Shown here one piece after another: positions 9,194 through 18,264 of a stretch of DNA of 64,000 bases. The stretch's first letter is position 1. The number at the start of each line of letters is the position of its first letter. The notes beneath the pieces were generated by a model. The model did no database searches and had not been told where the DNA came from. It saw nothing but the letters and a program-made list of their open reading frames with translations. The stretch is from Marinobacter algicola DG893 (GTDB taxonomy: Bacteria; Pseudomonadota; Gammaproteobacteria; Pseudomonadales; Oleiphilaceae), in NCBI RefSeq assembly GCF_000170835.1, contig NZ_ABCP01000014.1, positions 1-64,000 of the forward strand, read 5' to 3'. The position numbers were made by a program, and so were the translations under genes.

Positions 9194-10648
9194 ATGATCG
9201 AGTCACCACTGCTTCCCAAGCTGACTGGCTACATCGGCGGTCGCTGGTCTGATTCGCCGGACGGTAACACCTTCGATGTCTATAACCCGGCCACGGGTGA
9301 GGTGGTTGCCAGTGTGGCATCGATGTCCGAAAGCGAAGTGTACAAGGCAGTTGAAGCGGGCAAGTCTGCGCTTCGTTTAACCAGTCCCTATTCCATCGAA
9401 ACCCGTCGCAAGTGGCTGGAAGATATTCGTGATGCACTCAAGGCCAATAAAGAGGAAGTGGGCCGTATCCTGTGTATGGAGCACGGCAAGCCGTTGAAGG
9501 AAGCGCAGGGTGAAGTGGACTACGCCGCCGGGTTCTTCGATTACTGCTCCAAACACATCCAGGCACTGGACGCTCACACCATTCCCGAAAAGCCGAAAGA
9601 CTGTACCTGGACGGTGCACTACCGCCCGATTGGTGTTACTGGCCTGATCACACCCTGGAACTTTCCCATTGGCATGATCGCCAAGAAGCTGTCCGCCGCC
9701 CTGGCGGCCGGGTGCCCGTCGGTGATCAAGCCGGCCAGCGAAACGCCGCTGACGATGATTGCGCTGTTCGCGCTGATGGACAAACACGTCGACCTGCCAG
9801 ATGGCATGGTCAACCTGGTCATGGGCAAGGCCAGTGTGATCGGCAAGGTGCTGTGCGAAAGCCCCGACGTGCCCATGCTCAGCTTCACCGGTTCTACCGA
9901 AGTGGGCCGCAAGTTGATACTGGATACGGCCGACCAGGTGAAGAAGCTGGCCCTGGAGTTGGGTGGCAACGCACCGTTTATTGTCTTTGACGATGCGGAC
10001 CTGGATGCCGCAGCCGATAACCTGATCGCCAACAAATTCCGAGGCGGCGGCCAGACCTGTGTCTGTGCCAACCGAATTTTCGTTCACGAGAAAGTGGTGG
10101 ATGAATTCGGTCAGAAACTTGCCGACCGGGTCAATCGCATGACCGTGGGTAATGGTTTGACGGAAGACGTTGACCTTGGCCCGCTGATCAACAAGGCCGG
10201 GTTCGACAAGGTGAAGCGCCACGTGGAAGACGCCCTCGAACGGGGCGGTGAGTTGGTAGCCGGCAAGAAGCCGGCAGATCTGGGGGATGGCCACCTGTTC
10301 TTCCCTCCGACGGTCATTTCCGGTGTGACCCGGGACATGTGCTGCTCCCGCGAGGAAACCTTCGGCCCGCTGGTGCCCATGGCCACCTTCCGCACGGAGG
10401 AAGAAGTCATCGATGCCGGTAACGACACCGAATTTGGTCTGGCTTCCTATGTGTTTACTGCAGATGCGGAACGCGCCCAACGTGTAGCCGCCGGGCTGCG
10501 CTTTGGACATTGCGGCTGGAACACCGGTACCGGCCCAACGCCGGAAGCGCCGTTCGGTGGCATGAAGGCGTCCGGCATCGGCCGCGAAGGTGGTCTGGAA
10601 GGCCTGTTCGAATTCGTTGAGGCCCAGACCGTTCCGCACGGATTTTAA
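9194..10648 (+). CDS. gabD: succinate-semialdehyde dehydrogenase (NAD(P)+)
   Basis: This 484-residue aldehyde dehydrogenase oxidises succinate semialdehyde to succinate, closing the GABA or 4-hydroxybutyrate route into the TCA cycle. The sequence matches GabD rather than general aldehyde dehydrogenases: GVTGLITPWNFPIGM, FTGSTEVGRKL, the general-base Glu in LALELGGNAPF (about residue 254) and the nucleophile Cys in GGQTCVCANR (about 288). The ATG at 9194 has AAAAGGAG six to seven bases upstream. No gabT or gabP lies alongside. The last four bases overlap the end of the convergent substrate-binding gene. Confidence 0.92.
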   Translation: MIESPLLPKLTGYIGGRWSDSPDGNTFDVYNPATGEVVASVASMSESEVYKAVEAGKSALRLTSPYSIETRRKWLEDIRDALKANKEEVGRILCMEHGKPLKEAQGEVDYAAGFFDYCSKHIQALDAHTIPEKPKDCTWTVHYRPIGVTGLITPWNFPIGMIAKKLSAALAAGCPSVIKPASETPLTMIALFALMDKHVDLPDGMVNLVMGKASVIGKVLCESPDVPMLSFTGSTEVGRKLILDTADQVKKLALELGGNAPFIVFDDADLDAAADNLIANKFRGGGQTCVCANRIFVHEKVVDEFGQKLADRVNRMTVGNGLTEDVDLGPLINKAGFDKVKRHVEDALERGGELVAGKKPADLGDGHLFFPPTVISGVTRDMCCSREETFGPLVPMATFRTEEEVIDAGNDTEFGLASYVFTADAERAQRVAAGLRFGHCGWNTGTGPTPEAPFGGMKASGIGREGGLEGLFEFVEAQTVPHGF

Positions 10649-11076
10649 GGTTCCGGCGTCAACAGGACCTTCACGGAGTCATCCACCAGGGTAGAATCGA
10701 GATAGCCGATACTGCCCAGGGTGGATGACACCACGCTCTTCATGCTGTTCGCCGAGGATACCTCCCTCGGCGGATGCCCCTTCCCGGTCAGAACCTGCCG
10801 CGACCAGAACGACTTCAGCCAGGCGTCATTGCGCTCGGTGATCAGGTCATTGAACTCATCCCGCATGCTGTTACCCGCTGGAAGCTGGAATGCGACCACG
10901 CGCTGGCCGTCAGGCATTCGTGAGCTGCGGTTCAGGTAAATGTCCTTCACCTGCTGCACGGTGATCGAATCCGGGCCACCGTGGTGGCCGATGATCACCA
11001 GTTCCGCCCGGGAGACGCTGCTCAACAGGCATAACGCGATGAGCAATGCGGGCAGGGATACGCGTCGAATCGCCAT
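10645..11076 (-). CDS. small periplasmic PstS-like substrate-binding protein
   Basis: The 143-residue protein has a cleavable signal peptide (cleavage near SSVSRA-ELVI) and a short type II periplasmic-binding domain of the phosphate-ABC-transporter type, with the family motifs QQVKDIYLNR and a terminal GSIGYL. It is half the length of true PstS, as are many stand-alone proteins of this kind encoded next to porins. It starts 14 bases after the porin stop, so the porin and this protein form one operon. A role in sensing or binding an oxyanion such as phosphate is inferred; no transporter permease or ATPase lies nearby. Confidence 0.8.
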   Translation of the reverse strand: MAIRRVSLPALLIALCLLSSVSRAELVIIGHHGGPDSITVQQVKDIYLNRSSRMPDGQRVVAFQLPAGNSMRDEFNDLITERNDAWLKSFWSRQVLTGKGHPPREVSSANSMKSVVSSTLGSIGYLDSTLVDDSVKVLLTPEP

Positions 11077-11090
11077 GGTGTCCCTCCTGA

Positions 11091-12287
11091 TCAGAATGCG
11101 GCATCAAGCCGGACGGTGTATACGTCGGTGCTGTCGAATCGGCCGCCGGGATTGCCGGCCAGGGCATCCAGCTGGTTGCCAATCAGGCCCCCGGTGGTTT
11201 TGCCGAAGCCCCTTGCGTGGGTCCAGTCCACCTTCATGGCAACCGAGGTGGTCATGTCCCAGCGGAATCCCAGACTGTAGGCCTGGCGGCGTACGTCCAA
11301 CACCTCAAGCGGAGTGCCGTCGCGCTCGTAATTGTCCTGGCTTTCGACCCAGGAGGCGGTGACATACGGGGTGACTTCTTTTATCCGATAGCCGAGAGTG
11401 ATGTAGGCGGAGTCCGTGTCCTGGTAAAAGCCGTCCACTTCAACCCGTGTCAGTTCCGACATCAACAGCCAGCTGCCATCGTCATAGGACAGGCCCAACC
11501 CCATGAACTCAGTTTTCTCTTCGTCACCCAGCGGTGGTGTTCCGCCGATGGTGGCTTCCGCACGGGCGTAAACGCCATGGAACGTCCACAGGTAATTGGT
11601 CCAGTTGGCGGTCAGGCCCGTGATGTTGCGCAGTTCCACGCTTACGCTCCGGCCCAGGGAGTCGGCATCGTCGTCCAGATGGCCGGCAAAAGCGTGGGCC
11701 TGAATAGAGGAACTGGACAGGTTCAGCGTGTAGGCCGCATCGGCACCCAGGTAGCTGCGGACTGGCACCGGATCGTAGACCGCCTCCGGTGGACGTGCCC
11801 AAGGCTGGCCATAGCCGATTTCCAGAGTCTCGGACTCCATGAACAGCGGCAGGCGCATTTTACCGGCTCTCAGTTCGGAGCCATTGGCGAATTGGTGGCG
11901 CAGGTAGCCCCATTCCAGTTCGGTGTCCCAATCCTCGTTGCCACGGGACACCAGCTGCATGACCGCGTCGGTGTTGCGGCCGAGGGCAAAGGTGGTCTGC
12001 AGGCCAAACAGGCTGAGAGTCTCAAGGTCGGATTGTTCCGTTGCCTCGTCGTAACCGGCATCGTTGTTGGCGCGGGTATAACCGGTGCTGAAAAAACCGT
12101 TAAGGCGAACCTTTTCCAGGCTCGACTCGGTCATCTGTTTCTGCATGGAATCCAGCCGCTGCTCCAACTGGTCAATCCGGTCGCTATCATCAGCCATGGC
12201 CGGTAACGACAGGGTCGCGGTCAGTGCGAGGGCGGTAAAGGCAAAACGGGGGGTAAAACGGGTAGTGCTTGGGTATACGGAGTACAT
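11091..12287 (-). CDS. outer-membrane beta-barrel porin-like protein
   Basis: The 398-residue product has a signal peptide (ALALTATLSLPAMA, cleavage near residue 32), then a short coiled coil (RIDQLEQRLDSMQKQM) as in trimeric porins, then alternating amphipathic beta strands to a terminal Phe (RLDAAF), the usual outer-membrane insertion signal. It resembles uncharacterised proteobacterial porins paired with small PstS-like proteins. It is the promoter-proximal gene of a two-gene operon. The substrate is unknown; phosphate is a guess from the partner only. Confidence 0.82.
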   Translation of the reverse strand: MYSVYPSTTRFTPRFAFTALALTATLSLPAMADDSDRIDQLEQRLDSMQKQMTESSLEKVRLNGFFSTGYTRANNDAGYDEATEQSDLETLSLFGLQTTFALGRNTDAVMQLVSRGNEDWDTELEWGYLRHQFANGSELRAGKMRLPLFMESETLEIGYGQPWARPPEAVYDPVPVRSYLGADAAYTLNLSSSSIQAHAFAGHLDDDADSLGRSVSVELRNITGLTANWTNYLWTFHGVYARAEATIGGTPPLGDEEKTEFMGLGLSYDDGSWLLMSELTRVEVDGFYQDTDSAYITLGYRIKEVTPYVTASWVESQDNYERDGTPLEVLDVRRQAYSLGFRWDMTTSVAMKVDWTHARGFGKTTGGLIGNQLDALAGNPGGRFDSTDVYTVRLDAAF

Positions 12288-12598
12288 CGTACATCATCTC
12301 CTTTGATGTCTGGTCGCAAAATGCGGGCGCCTTCCTGGCTTCAGGGGAGTTATTCCTTGCCCCTGCAAATTGTCTGGTGCGGGAAAACGGTGGCCAGCGG
12401 AGGAACTGAAGGCTCTTCCGGGCAACCCGCGGCGGGAGTATACCCAAGTTGACGACAGTTTCATAAAAAGCGTTCACATTTTCTGTATCGGCACCGTACA
12501 TGTGTGCGGTAAACCCAATACACCCCCACCCGGCAAACCCTCCTTTCTCCTGTTATAATTCCGCACCTGTTCATTTAACCAGTAGCGACCGGATCTCT

Positions 12599-14764
12599 AT
12601 GGATGTCTCCCACATTATCGACGCCCTGAACGACGCCCAACGTGAGGCGGTGACGGCCCAGAATGATCATTTGCTGGTGCTGGCCGGTGCGGGCAGTGGC
12701 AAGACCCGGGTGCTGGTGCACCGGATTGCCTGGCTGATGCAGGTGGACAAAGTACCGCCGACGGGCATCCTCGCGGTGACCTTCACCAACAAAGCGGCGA
12801 AGGAGATGCGTTATCGCATTGAGCAGATGATGCACATTCCGGCCCGAGGTCTCTGGTTTGGCACCTTTCACGGCATTGCCCACCGGCTGCTCAGGGCCCA
12901 CCACCAGGACGCCGGCCTTCCGGAGAATTTCCAGGTGCTGGACAGTGATGATCAGTTGCGTCTGATCAAGCGCGTGATGCGTGAACTTGAGATTGATGAA
13001 AGCCGCTGGCCGCCGAAGCAGGCCCAGTGGTTTATCAACGGCCAGAAAGATGAGGGTCTGCGGGCGGAACATATCCAGGAAAACCCCGGCGACCATTTCA
13101 CCAGCACCATGCTGACGGTCTACCGCCAGTACGAAAAGCTCTGCAATCTGAGCGGGCTGGTGGATTTCGGCGAGCTGTTGCTGCGCTCCCACGAACTCTG
13201 GCTGCATCGCCCGGAGTTGTTGAGCCATTACCAGAGCCGGTTCCAGCAGATCCTGGTGGACGAGTTTCAGGACACCAACACCATTCAATACGCCTGGCTG
13301 CAGATCCTGGCGGGAAACCGGGTGCCACTGACCGTGGTGGGCGACGACGACCAGTCCATCTACGGCTGGCGGGGCGCGAAAATCGAAAACATCCAGCAGT
13401 ACCAGCGGGACTTTCCCAACGCCCGCATGCTGAGACTGGAGCAGAACTACCGCTCTACCCAGATGATTCTGAAAGCTGCCAACGCGGTCATCGCCAACAA
13501 TCAGGGGCGCTTGGGCAAGGAGCTGTGGACTGATGGAAAAGATGGTGAGCCCATCAGCCTGTATGCGGCTTTCAACGAGCAGGATGAAGCCAACTACATC
13601 GCTGACACCATCAGCAGTTGGGTCAGTGAGGGCAACCTGCGCAGCGAGTCGGCGATTCTTTACCGCTCCAATGCCCAGTCCAGGGTGCTGGAAGAATCCC
13701 TTATCCGACAGGGCATTCCTTACCGGGTCTATGGCGGCCTGCGATTCTACGACCGTCAGGAAATTCGCAACGCCATCGCCTATCTGCGTCTGGTGCACTA
13801 TCGCCGGGACGATGCAGCGTTTGAGCGCGTGGTGAACATCCCCGCCCGTGGTATCGGTGCCAAGAGCCTGGCGGACATGCGCGCGTTCGCCACTGAGCGC
13901 AGCATCTCCCTGTGGGAGTCTGCCGAGCGTTTGTTGGAGGCCGGGCAGGTAAAGGGCCGCGCCAAAACCGGTCTGCAATCTTTTATGGGCATCATCGAAC
14001 GCCTGACGGAGATGGTGGACGACGCGTCCCTGCATGGGCTGATGAAGAGCACCCTGGAACTGAGCGGCCTCAGGGATTATCACGCCAACGAGAAGGGTGA
14101 GAAAGGTCAGGCGCGGGCAGAGAACCTGGACGAACTGGTGAATGCCCTGTCGGACTTTGAAGCGGAGGAGGGGGTTGATCCGTTATCGGAATTTATCGCC
14201 CAAGCGGCTCTGGACGCCGGCGAGGCACAAGCCGAGGTCAATGAAGACTGCGTGCAGTTGATGACGCTGCATTCCGCCAAGGGTCTGGAGTTTCCACTGG
14301 TGTTCCTGGCCGGGGTGGAGGAAGGTTTGTTCCCCCACAGCATGTCGCTTGAAGAGCCGGGGCGGATGGAGGAAGAGCGGCGCCTGGCCTACGTGGGCAT
14401 TACCCGGGCCATGCAAAAGCTGGTGCTTACTTACGCCGAATCCCGCCGTTTGTATGGTCAGGAGAAATTCCACGCGCTTTCCCGCTTCGTTCGTGAAATT
14501 CCTGGCGACTGCATCCAGGAAGTGCGGTTGCGCAATACAGTCAGCCGGCCAGCCATGATGGCCCGCCCGAACGAGGGCCTGTTCAGCCAGGAACCGGACG
14601 TTGGAACGGGTTTCAGCCTGGGCCAGCGGGTACGCCATCCCAAGTTTGGTGAGGGTATTGTGATGAACAGCGAGGGTTCTGGTCATCATACCCGGGTGCA
14701 GGTGAACTTTGATGAAGGGGCGAAGTGGCTGGTGTTGGCCTACGCGCCGTTGGAGGCATGCTGA
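12599..14764 (+). CDS. uvrD: DNA helicase II UvrD
   Basis: UvrD is the superfamily 1A 3'-5' helicase of nucleotide-excision and mismatch repair. The ATG at 12599 gives a 721-residue protein beginning MDVSHIIDALNDAQREAV, which fits the family length; an upstream in-frame start would add an unlikely 33 residues. The helicase motifs appear in order: Q-motif LNDAQREAV, Walker A AGAGSGKTR, Ia TFTNKAAKEM, II ILVDEFQDTN, III VVGDDDQSIYGWRGA, IV LEQNYRS, V LMTLHSAKGLEFP and VI AYVGITRAMQ. The C-terminal Tudor-like RNAP-interacting part (VRHPKFGEGIV) is present. Confidence 0.96.
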   Translation: MDVSHIIDALNDAQREAVTAQNDHLLVLAGAGSGKTRVLVHRIAWLMQVDKVPPTGILAVTFTNKAAKEMRYRIEQMMHIPARGLWFGTFHGIAHRLLRAHHQDAGLPENFQVLDSDDQLRLIKRVMRELEIDESRWPPKQAQWFINGQKDEGLRAEHIQENPGDHFTSTMLTVYRQYEKLCNLSGLVDFGELLLRSHELWLHRPELLSHYQSRFQQILVDEFQDTNTIQYAWLQILAGNRVPLTVVGDDDQSIYGWRGAKIENIQQYQRDFPNARMLRLEQNYRSTQMILKAANAVIANNQGRLGKELWTDGKDGEPISLYAAFNEQDEANYIADTISSWVSEGNLRSESAILYRSNAQSRVLEESLIRQGIPYRVYGGLRFYDRQEIRNAIAYLRLVHYRRDDAAFERVVNIPARGIGAKSLADMRAFATERSISLWESAERLLEAGQVKGRAKTGLQSFMGIIERLTEMVDDASLHGLMKSTLELSGLRDYHANEKGEKGQARAENLDELVNALSDFEAEEGVDPLSEFIAQAALDAGEAQAEVNEDCVQLMTLHSAKGLEFPLVFLAGVEEGLFPHSMSLEEPGRMEEERRLAYVGITRAMQKLVLTYAESRRLYGQEKFHALSRFVREIPGDCIQEVRLRNTVSRPAMMARPNEGLFSQEPDVGTGFSLGQRVRHPKFGEGIVMNSEGSGHHTRVQVNFDEGAKWLVLAYAPLEAC

Positions 14765-15034
14765 GATCGGGAGTCAGCTTTGTTTGCCAAAACTGATAGT
14801 TCGGGAGTTGGCCCAGGCACGCGGCGGCCTTTCCAAAGAAGTGTTCGAGCCATCTTAGGTCGCTTATCTTCAGGCATCCATTGCTCCACAAATTTGTTTA
14901 AAGGCTATCCCGTACCTGCGCTGGTGGTGGTTAAACCATAGCTTTCAACCAAGAAATTGGCTGCCAAAACCATCGTCGCCCACTTGAGACTCTGCTGCGA
15001 GCATTCTCAGAAAGATAAATGAGGCAAGGCTGGA

Positions 15035-16300
15035 TCAAGTGGCCAGCGCTGTCTTGTCTCGCTGGGACCAAGGATACTCCTTAACCGGCAAGTGAATGAC
15101 CGCTGAGATAGCTCCCACTCCCACGCCAACCCACCAAACCAGGGTGTAGTCGTTGTAGATGTCATACATTGCACCGCCCAGCCAAACACCTAAAAACCCG
15201 CCTAACTGATGGGAGAAGAATACCAGGCCGTAGAGCGTGCCCATGTATTTCAGGCCGTAGATATGAGCTACCAACCCCGATGTCAGCGGTACCGTGGCCA
15301 ACCAGAGCGAACCCATGGCAACGGAAAACAGCACCACCGTTTCCGGGGTGATCGGCGTCATGATAAAGGCCGCCGAAACGAGCGTTCTCAGCAGGTAGAC
15401 GCTGGCCAGCAGGTATTTTCGGGAGTACTTGTTCCCCAGCCAACCAGCGCACAGTGTTCCGCCAATATTGAACAACCCAATCAGTGCGATGGAAATGGCG
15501 CCAAGACCGGAAGCCGATGTCACCCCGAGTGTGTAGAGTAAGCTGTTCGGGGCAATCGGGCCGCACATTTCCGTAATGAAGGCCGGGAAGTGTGCAGTGA
15601 TAAAGGCCAGTTGGTAGCCGCAGGAAAAGAAACCGATAAAAATAAACAGGAACGACGGATCTCGCACCGCACGCTTGATGACAACACCCATGGGTTCTTC
15701 GTCCCCCGTGGGCTTCTGTGGCTTCGGTGCTCGCATGAGCAGCAAGGCCATCATGGAAAGCATGATAAAGCCTGCGCAGGCAATAAAAACCGACTGCCAG
15801 GGCATCTCGCTAAGGAGAGCGTTTGCCACGGGTGGGCCGACGATCTGGCCGGCAGAACCTGCGGCCGTTGCAATCCCGAGCGCCATCGATCGGTGTTTGT
15901 CTGAAGCCGCACGCCCGACGACTGCCAGGATGACCCCAAACCCCGTACCGGCAATGCCGAAACCGACCAGCATTTCCAGCAACTGGTGTTGCCCAGGGGT
16001 AATGGCAAATGCTGACAACACCAGCCCGACGACGTAAAAAGCGCCACCGCCCAGAATCGCCTTTCGATCCCCATAGCGTTCTGCGAATGCGCCAAAGATC
16101 GGTTGCCCGATGCCCCAGAACAGGTTCTGAATCGCAATAGCGAGTGAAAACGACTCCCTGGGCCATTGAAACTCCAGGGCAATCGGCAACTGGAACAGCC
16201 CGAACGATGCGCGAACCGCAAAACTGACCAGAATGATGATGCACCCGGCGATCAGGACAGGATTGATCAACCGATCATAGGTGCCCGGGGAAGCGTTCAA
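15035..16300 (-). CDS. MFS transporter (OFA-like)
   Basis: This 421-residue protein has about 12 predicted membrane segments and major-facilitator signatures, including FGAFAERYGDRKAILGGG in the loop between helices 2 and 3 and a repeated motif GLVFFSHQLGGFLGVWLGG in the second half. The closest family by eye is the oxalate/formate antiporter-like (OFA) group of monocarboxylate transporters. Its ATG overlaps the stop of the upstream isomerase gene (ATGA at 16297-16300), so it is translationally coupled and is probably the importer or exporter of the compound handled by the SDR and isomerase. The substrate is not identifiable. Confidence 0.85.
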   Translation of the reverse strand: MNASPGTYDRLINPVLIAGCIIILVSFAVRASFGLFQLPIALEFQWPRESFSLAIAIQNLFWGIGQPIFGAFAERYGDRKAILGGGAFYVVGLVLSAFAITPGQHQLLEMLVGFGIAGTGFGVILAVVGRAASDKHRSMALGIATAAGSAGQIVGPPVANALLSEMPWQSVFIACAGFIMLSMMALLLMRAPKPQKPTGDEEPMGVVIKRAVRDPSFLFIFIGFFSCGYQLAFITAHFPAFITEMCGPIAPNSLLYTLGVTSASGLGAISIALIGLFNIGGTLCAGWLGNKYSRKYLLASVYLLRTLVSAAFIMTPITPETVVLFSVAMGSLWLATVPLTSGLVAHIYGLKYMGTLYGLVFFSHQLGGFLGVWLGGAMYDIYNDYTLVWWVGVGVGAISAVIHLPVKEYPWSQRDKTALAT

Positions 16301-16902
16301 AACTCTGCCCCCTGCCTCTCTGAAAGGTGATTTTCCAACTGTGGCATTCGATCTTGTCCGAAGAACATCTCGTCCCCAACGAAAAACGTAGGAGCGCCAA
16401 AGATACCACGCTCCACCGCTTCTTCGGTGAACTGTTTGAGTTCCGCCTTGACGGACGGGGCTTCACAAAGAGCCAGCACCTTGTCGGGATTGAATCCTGC
16501 CTGGTACAGCACGTCAGCCGCGACTTCGGGGTCGTTCATGTTCTTCTGATCAACCCACATCGCGCGAAACACCACTTCCAGATACCGATGAAACTCTTGA
16601 GCCCCCAAAAAGCCGACAGCACCCCGCATCAGTAGCAGCGTGTTTATCGGGAAATGGGGGTTGAAGTTGAGGGGCACACCGTAAGCCCGAGCGAAACGTT
16701 CCATATCCATGCGTGTGTAACGGGATTTCGTTGGATTCATCGCCGGCGACTGGTTGCCGGTAGCTTTGAAGACGCCTCCCAGCAGCATGGGCTTCCAGCG
16801 TATGTCTGAATGTGTTCTTTGAGCCAGCGTGGGCAGCTGTGTCCAGGCCAGGTAACTGGCAGGGCTTCCCACATCAAAATAGAAATCGATTACTTGAGTC
16901 AT
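16297..16902 (-). CDS. 2-hydroxychromene-2-carboxylate isomerase family (DsbA-like, kappa GST fold)
   Basis: The 201-residue protein begins with the family motif IDFYFDVGSPASYLAW, with the serine that replaces the thioredoxin cysteine and contacts glutathione in HCCA isomerases, and ends with the typical GAPTFFVGDEMFFGQDRM. In naphthalene catabolism these enzymes interconvert hydroxychromene carboxylate and hydroxybenzylidenepyruvate; many relatives act on other compounds. The Met at 16902 is chosen because it begins the conserved N-terminus. It sits 11 bases after the SDR and overlaps the MFS gene, forming a three-gene operon under the divergent HxlR regulator. Confidence 0.88.
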   Translation of the reverse strand: MTQVIDFYFDVGSPASYLAWTQLPTLAQRTHSDIRWKPMLLGGVFKATGNQSPAMNPTKSRYTRMDMERFARAYGVPLNFNPHFPINTLLLMRGAVGFLGAQEFHRYLEVVFRAMWVDQKNMNDPEVAADVLYQAGFNPDKVLALCEAPSVKAELKQFTEEAVERGIFGAPTFFVGDEMFFGQDRMPQLENHLSERQGAEF

Positions 16903-16913
16903 GGCGTCACTCC

Positions 16914-17648
16914 CTAAAAGGTTTCCATCCAAGGCCGGAGGTCCAGCTCATGGGTCCAGCAGTCTCTGGGTTGCTTGTGGAGCTGCCAATACTGTTCGGC
17001 AATATGGTCGGGATCGAGGATTCCGCCCTGCGCTTTCAGCGCGTAGCGATCTGGGAAGTTTTCTCGGATGAAGGCTGTATCAATCGCACCGTCGATGATT
17101 GAGTGCGCCACGTGAATACCTTTGGGCCCCAGTTCTCTGGCCATACTCTGAGCCAGGGCTCTCAAGGCGAACTTGGCACTGGCAAACGCGGCAAAACCTG
17201 GGCCGCCTCGCATGGAAGCCGTAGCACCCGTGAAGATGATGGTTCCCCGGCCCCGCGGCAGCATAACTTTGGCCGCCTCCCTGCCAGCAAGGAATCCCGC
17301 GAATGCGGCCATTTCCCACACCTTTCGGTAAACACGTCCGGTTGTCTCGGTAATCGGAAACTGAACATTGGCACCGATGTTGAACACCACAACACCGACT
17401 TCACCAATTTCCGACTCAATTTTTGAGAACAGACCGCACATAGCCTCTTCGTCACGAGCATCGCACCCCAGCCCGATGGCCTGACCGCCATTTTCTTCAA
17501 TCTCCTTGACGAGCGGAGCTAACGCATCCTGATGACGCCGTGTTGCAACAACCGCATAGCCTTCTCTGGCAAATCGCTGCGCAATCGCCCCACCAGTCGC
17601 ATCGCCGGCACCGATCACGACAGCCACTTGTTGTTCGTTATTTGTCAT
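16914..17648 (-). CDS. SDR family protein with the catalytic Tyr position occupied by Phe
   Basis: This 244-residue Rossmann protein has the cofactor loop VIGAGDATGGAIAQRF and the classical strand pattern. At the active site the usual Tyr-x-x-x-Lys reads FASAK: Lys is kept but Tyr is replaced by Phe. This is seen in the sequence; a subgroup of SDRs with this substitution exists, so it need not be inactive. The Met at 17648 has AAGGGG upstream. It is the first gene of the SDR-isomerase-MFS operon, with its promoter among the HxlR-type palindromes. The reaction cannot be assigned. Confidence 0.85.
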   Translation of the reverse strand: MTNNEQQVAVVIGAGDATGGAIAQRFAREGYAVVATRRHQDALAPLVKEIEENGGQAIGLGCDARDEEAMCGLFSKIESEIGEVGVVVFNIGANVQFPITETTGRVYRKVWEMAAFAGFLAGREAAKVMLPRGRGTIIFTGATASMRGGPGFAAFASAKFALRALAQSMARELGPKGIHVAHSIIDGAIDTAFIRENFPDRYALKAQGGILDPDHIAEQYWQLHKQPRDCWTHELDLRPWMETF

Positions 17649-17674
17649 AACTCTTTGCCCCTTGCTACCCTTGG

Positions 17675-17717
17675 GTTCCTTTTTAGAACTCACTAATAGT
17701 CAGTTCCTTTTTGGAAC
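17675..17717. promoter_or_regulatory. paired HxlR-type operator palindromes
   Basis: Two near-identical 15-bp palindromes, GTTCCTTTTTAGAAC (17675-17689) and GTTCCTTTTTGGAAC (17703-17717), lie 28 bases apart between the divergent SDR operon and the HxlR gene. The second is a perfect GTTCC-N5-GGAAC inverted repeat. Their place and symmetry suit a dimeric winged-helix repressor controlling both directions. Confidence 0.65.
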
Positions 17718-17760
17718 CTGTCAAGTTAAAATGACGGCGGAATCCACGAGGAGTTAAGAC

Positions 17761-18264
17761 ATGCGTTGGGAAGAGCTGGATCAAGAGCCGTGTTCAGTGG
17801 CCAGAGCCTTGGCTGTTGTCGGTGATCGCTGGACACTCATTATCCTGCGGGACTGTTTTCTGGGAGTACGTCGATTCGATCAGTTCGAAAGCCGGCTTGG
17901 CATTACCCGTCATGTATTAACGGACCGGCTGAAAAAGCTCGTTGAGAACGATGTACTGACCAAAGTTCCGTATCAGGAAAAACCACTTCGAGAGGAATAC
18001 CGCCTGACCGAAAAAGGACTCGCCCTGCACCCGGTAATCATGTCACTGGTGCATTGGGGCAACACGTACATGACCGATGAGCGTGGAGTTCCCCTCGTGC
18101 ACATCCATAAAACCTGCGGGCACCGCATGGCTCCGGTGACTACTTGCTCCAAATGCGGTGAGGAAGTAACGGCTCGGGACGTTCGTGTCGAAGTCGGTCC
18201 TAATTGGGGGAGAACAGCCCGCGATCTGATCCCAAATCGTGCCTCCGGGCAACAGACCAAGTAA
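17761..18264 (+). CDS. HxlR family transcriptional regulator with C-terminal zinc-ribbon-like tail
   Basis: The 167-residue protein has the HxlR winged helix in its first 100 residues: the conserved N-terminal Cys (EPCSVARAL), WTLIILRDCFLGVRRFDQF, the recognition helix around LGITRHVLTDRLKKL and the wing REEYRLTEKG. The extra C-terminal part carries CGHRM and CSKCGEE, a possible zinc-binding Cys/His set. HxlR proteins usually sense aldehydes, quinones or redox state. It is divergent from the SDR-isomerase-MFS operon and probably represses both it and itself through the two palindromes in between. Confidence 0.9.
   Translation: MRWEELDQEPCSVARALAVVGDRWTLIILRDCFLGVRRFDQFESRLGITRHVLTDRLKKLVENDVLTKVPYQEKPLREEYRLTEKGLALHPVIMSLVHWGNTYMTDERGVPLVHIHKTCGHRMAPVTTCSKCGEEVTARDVRVEVGPNWGRTARDLIPNRASGQQTK

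Noticed and set aside
11217..12206. A long plus-strand frame inside the porin gene
   Set aside because: It is the shadow of the porin, which has a signal peptide, coiled coil and terminal Phe.
14765..15034. A minus-strand frame after uvrD ending FWQTKLTPDL
   Set aside because: It overlaps the end of uvrD on the other strand and has no recognisable family; too little to support a gene.
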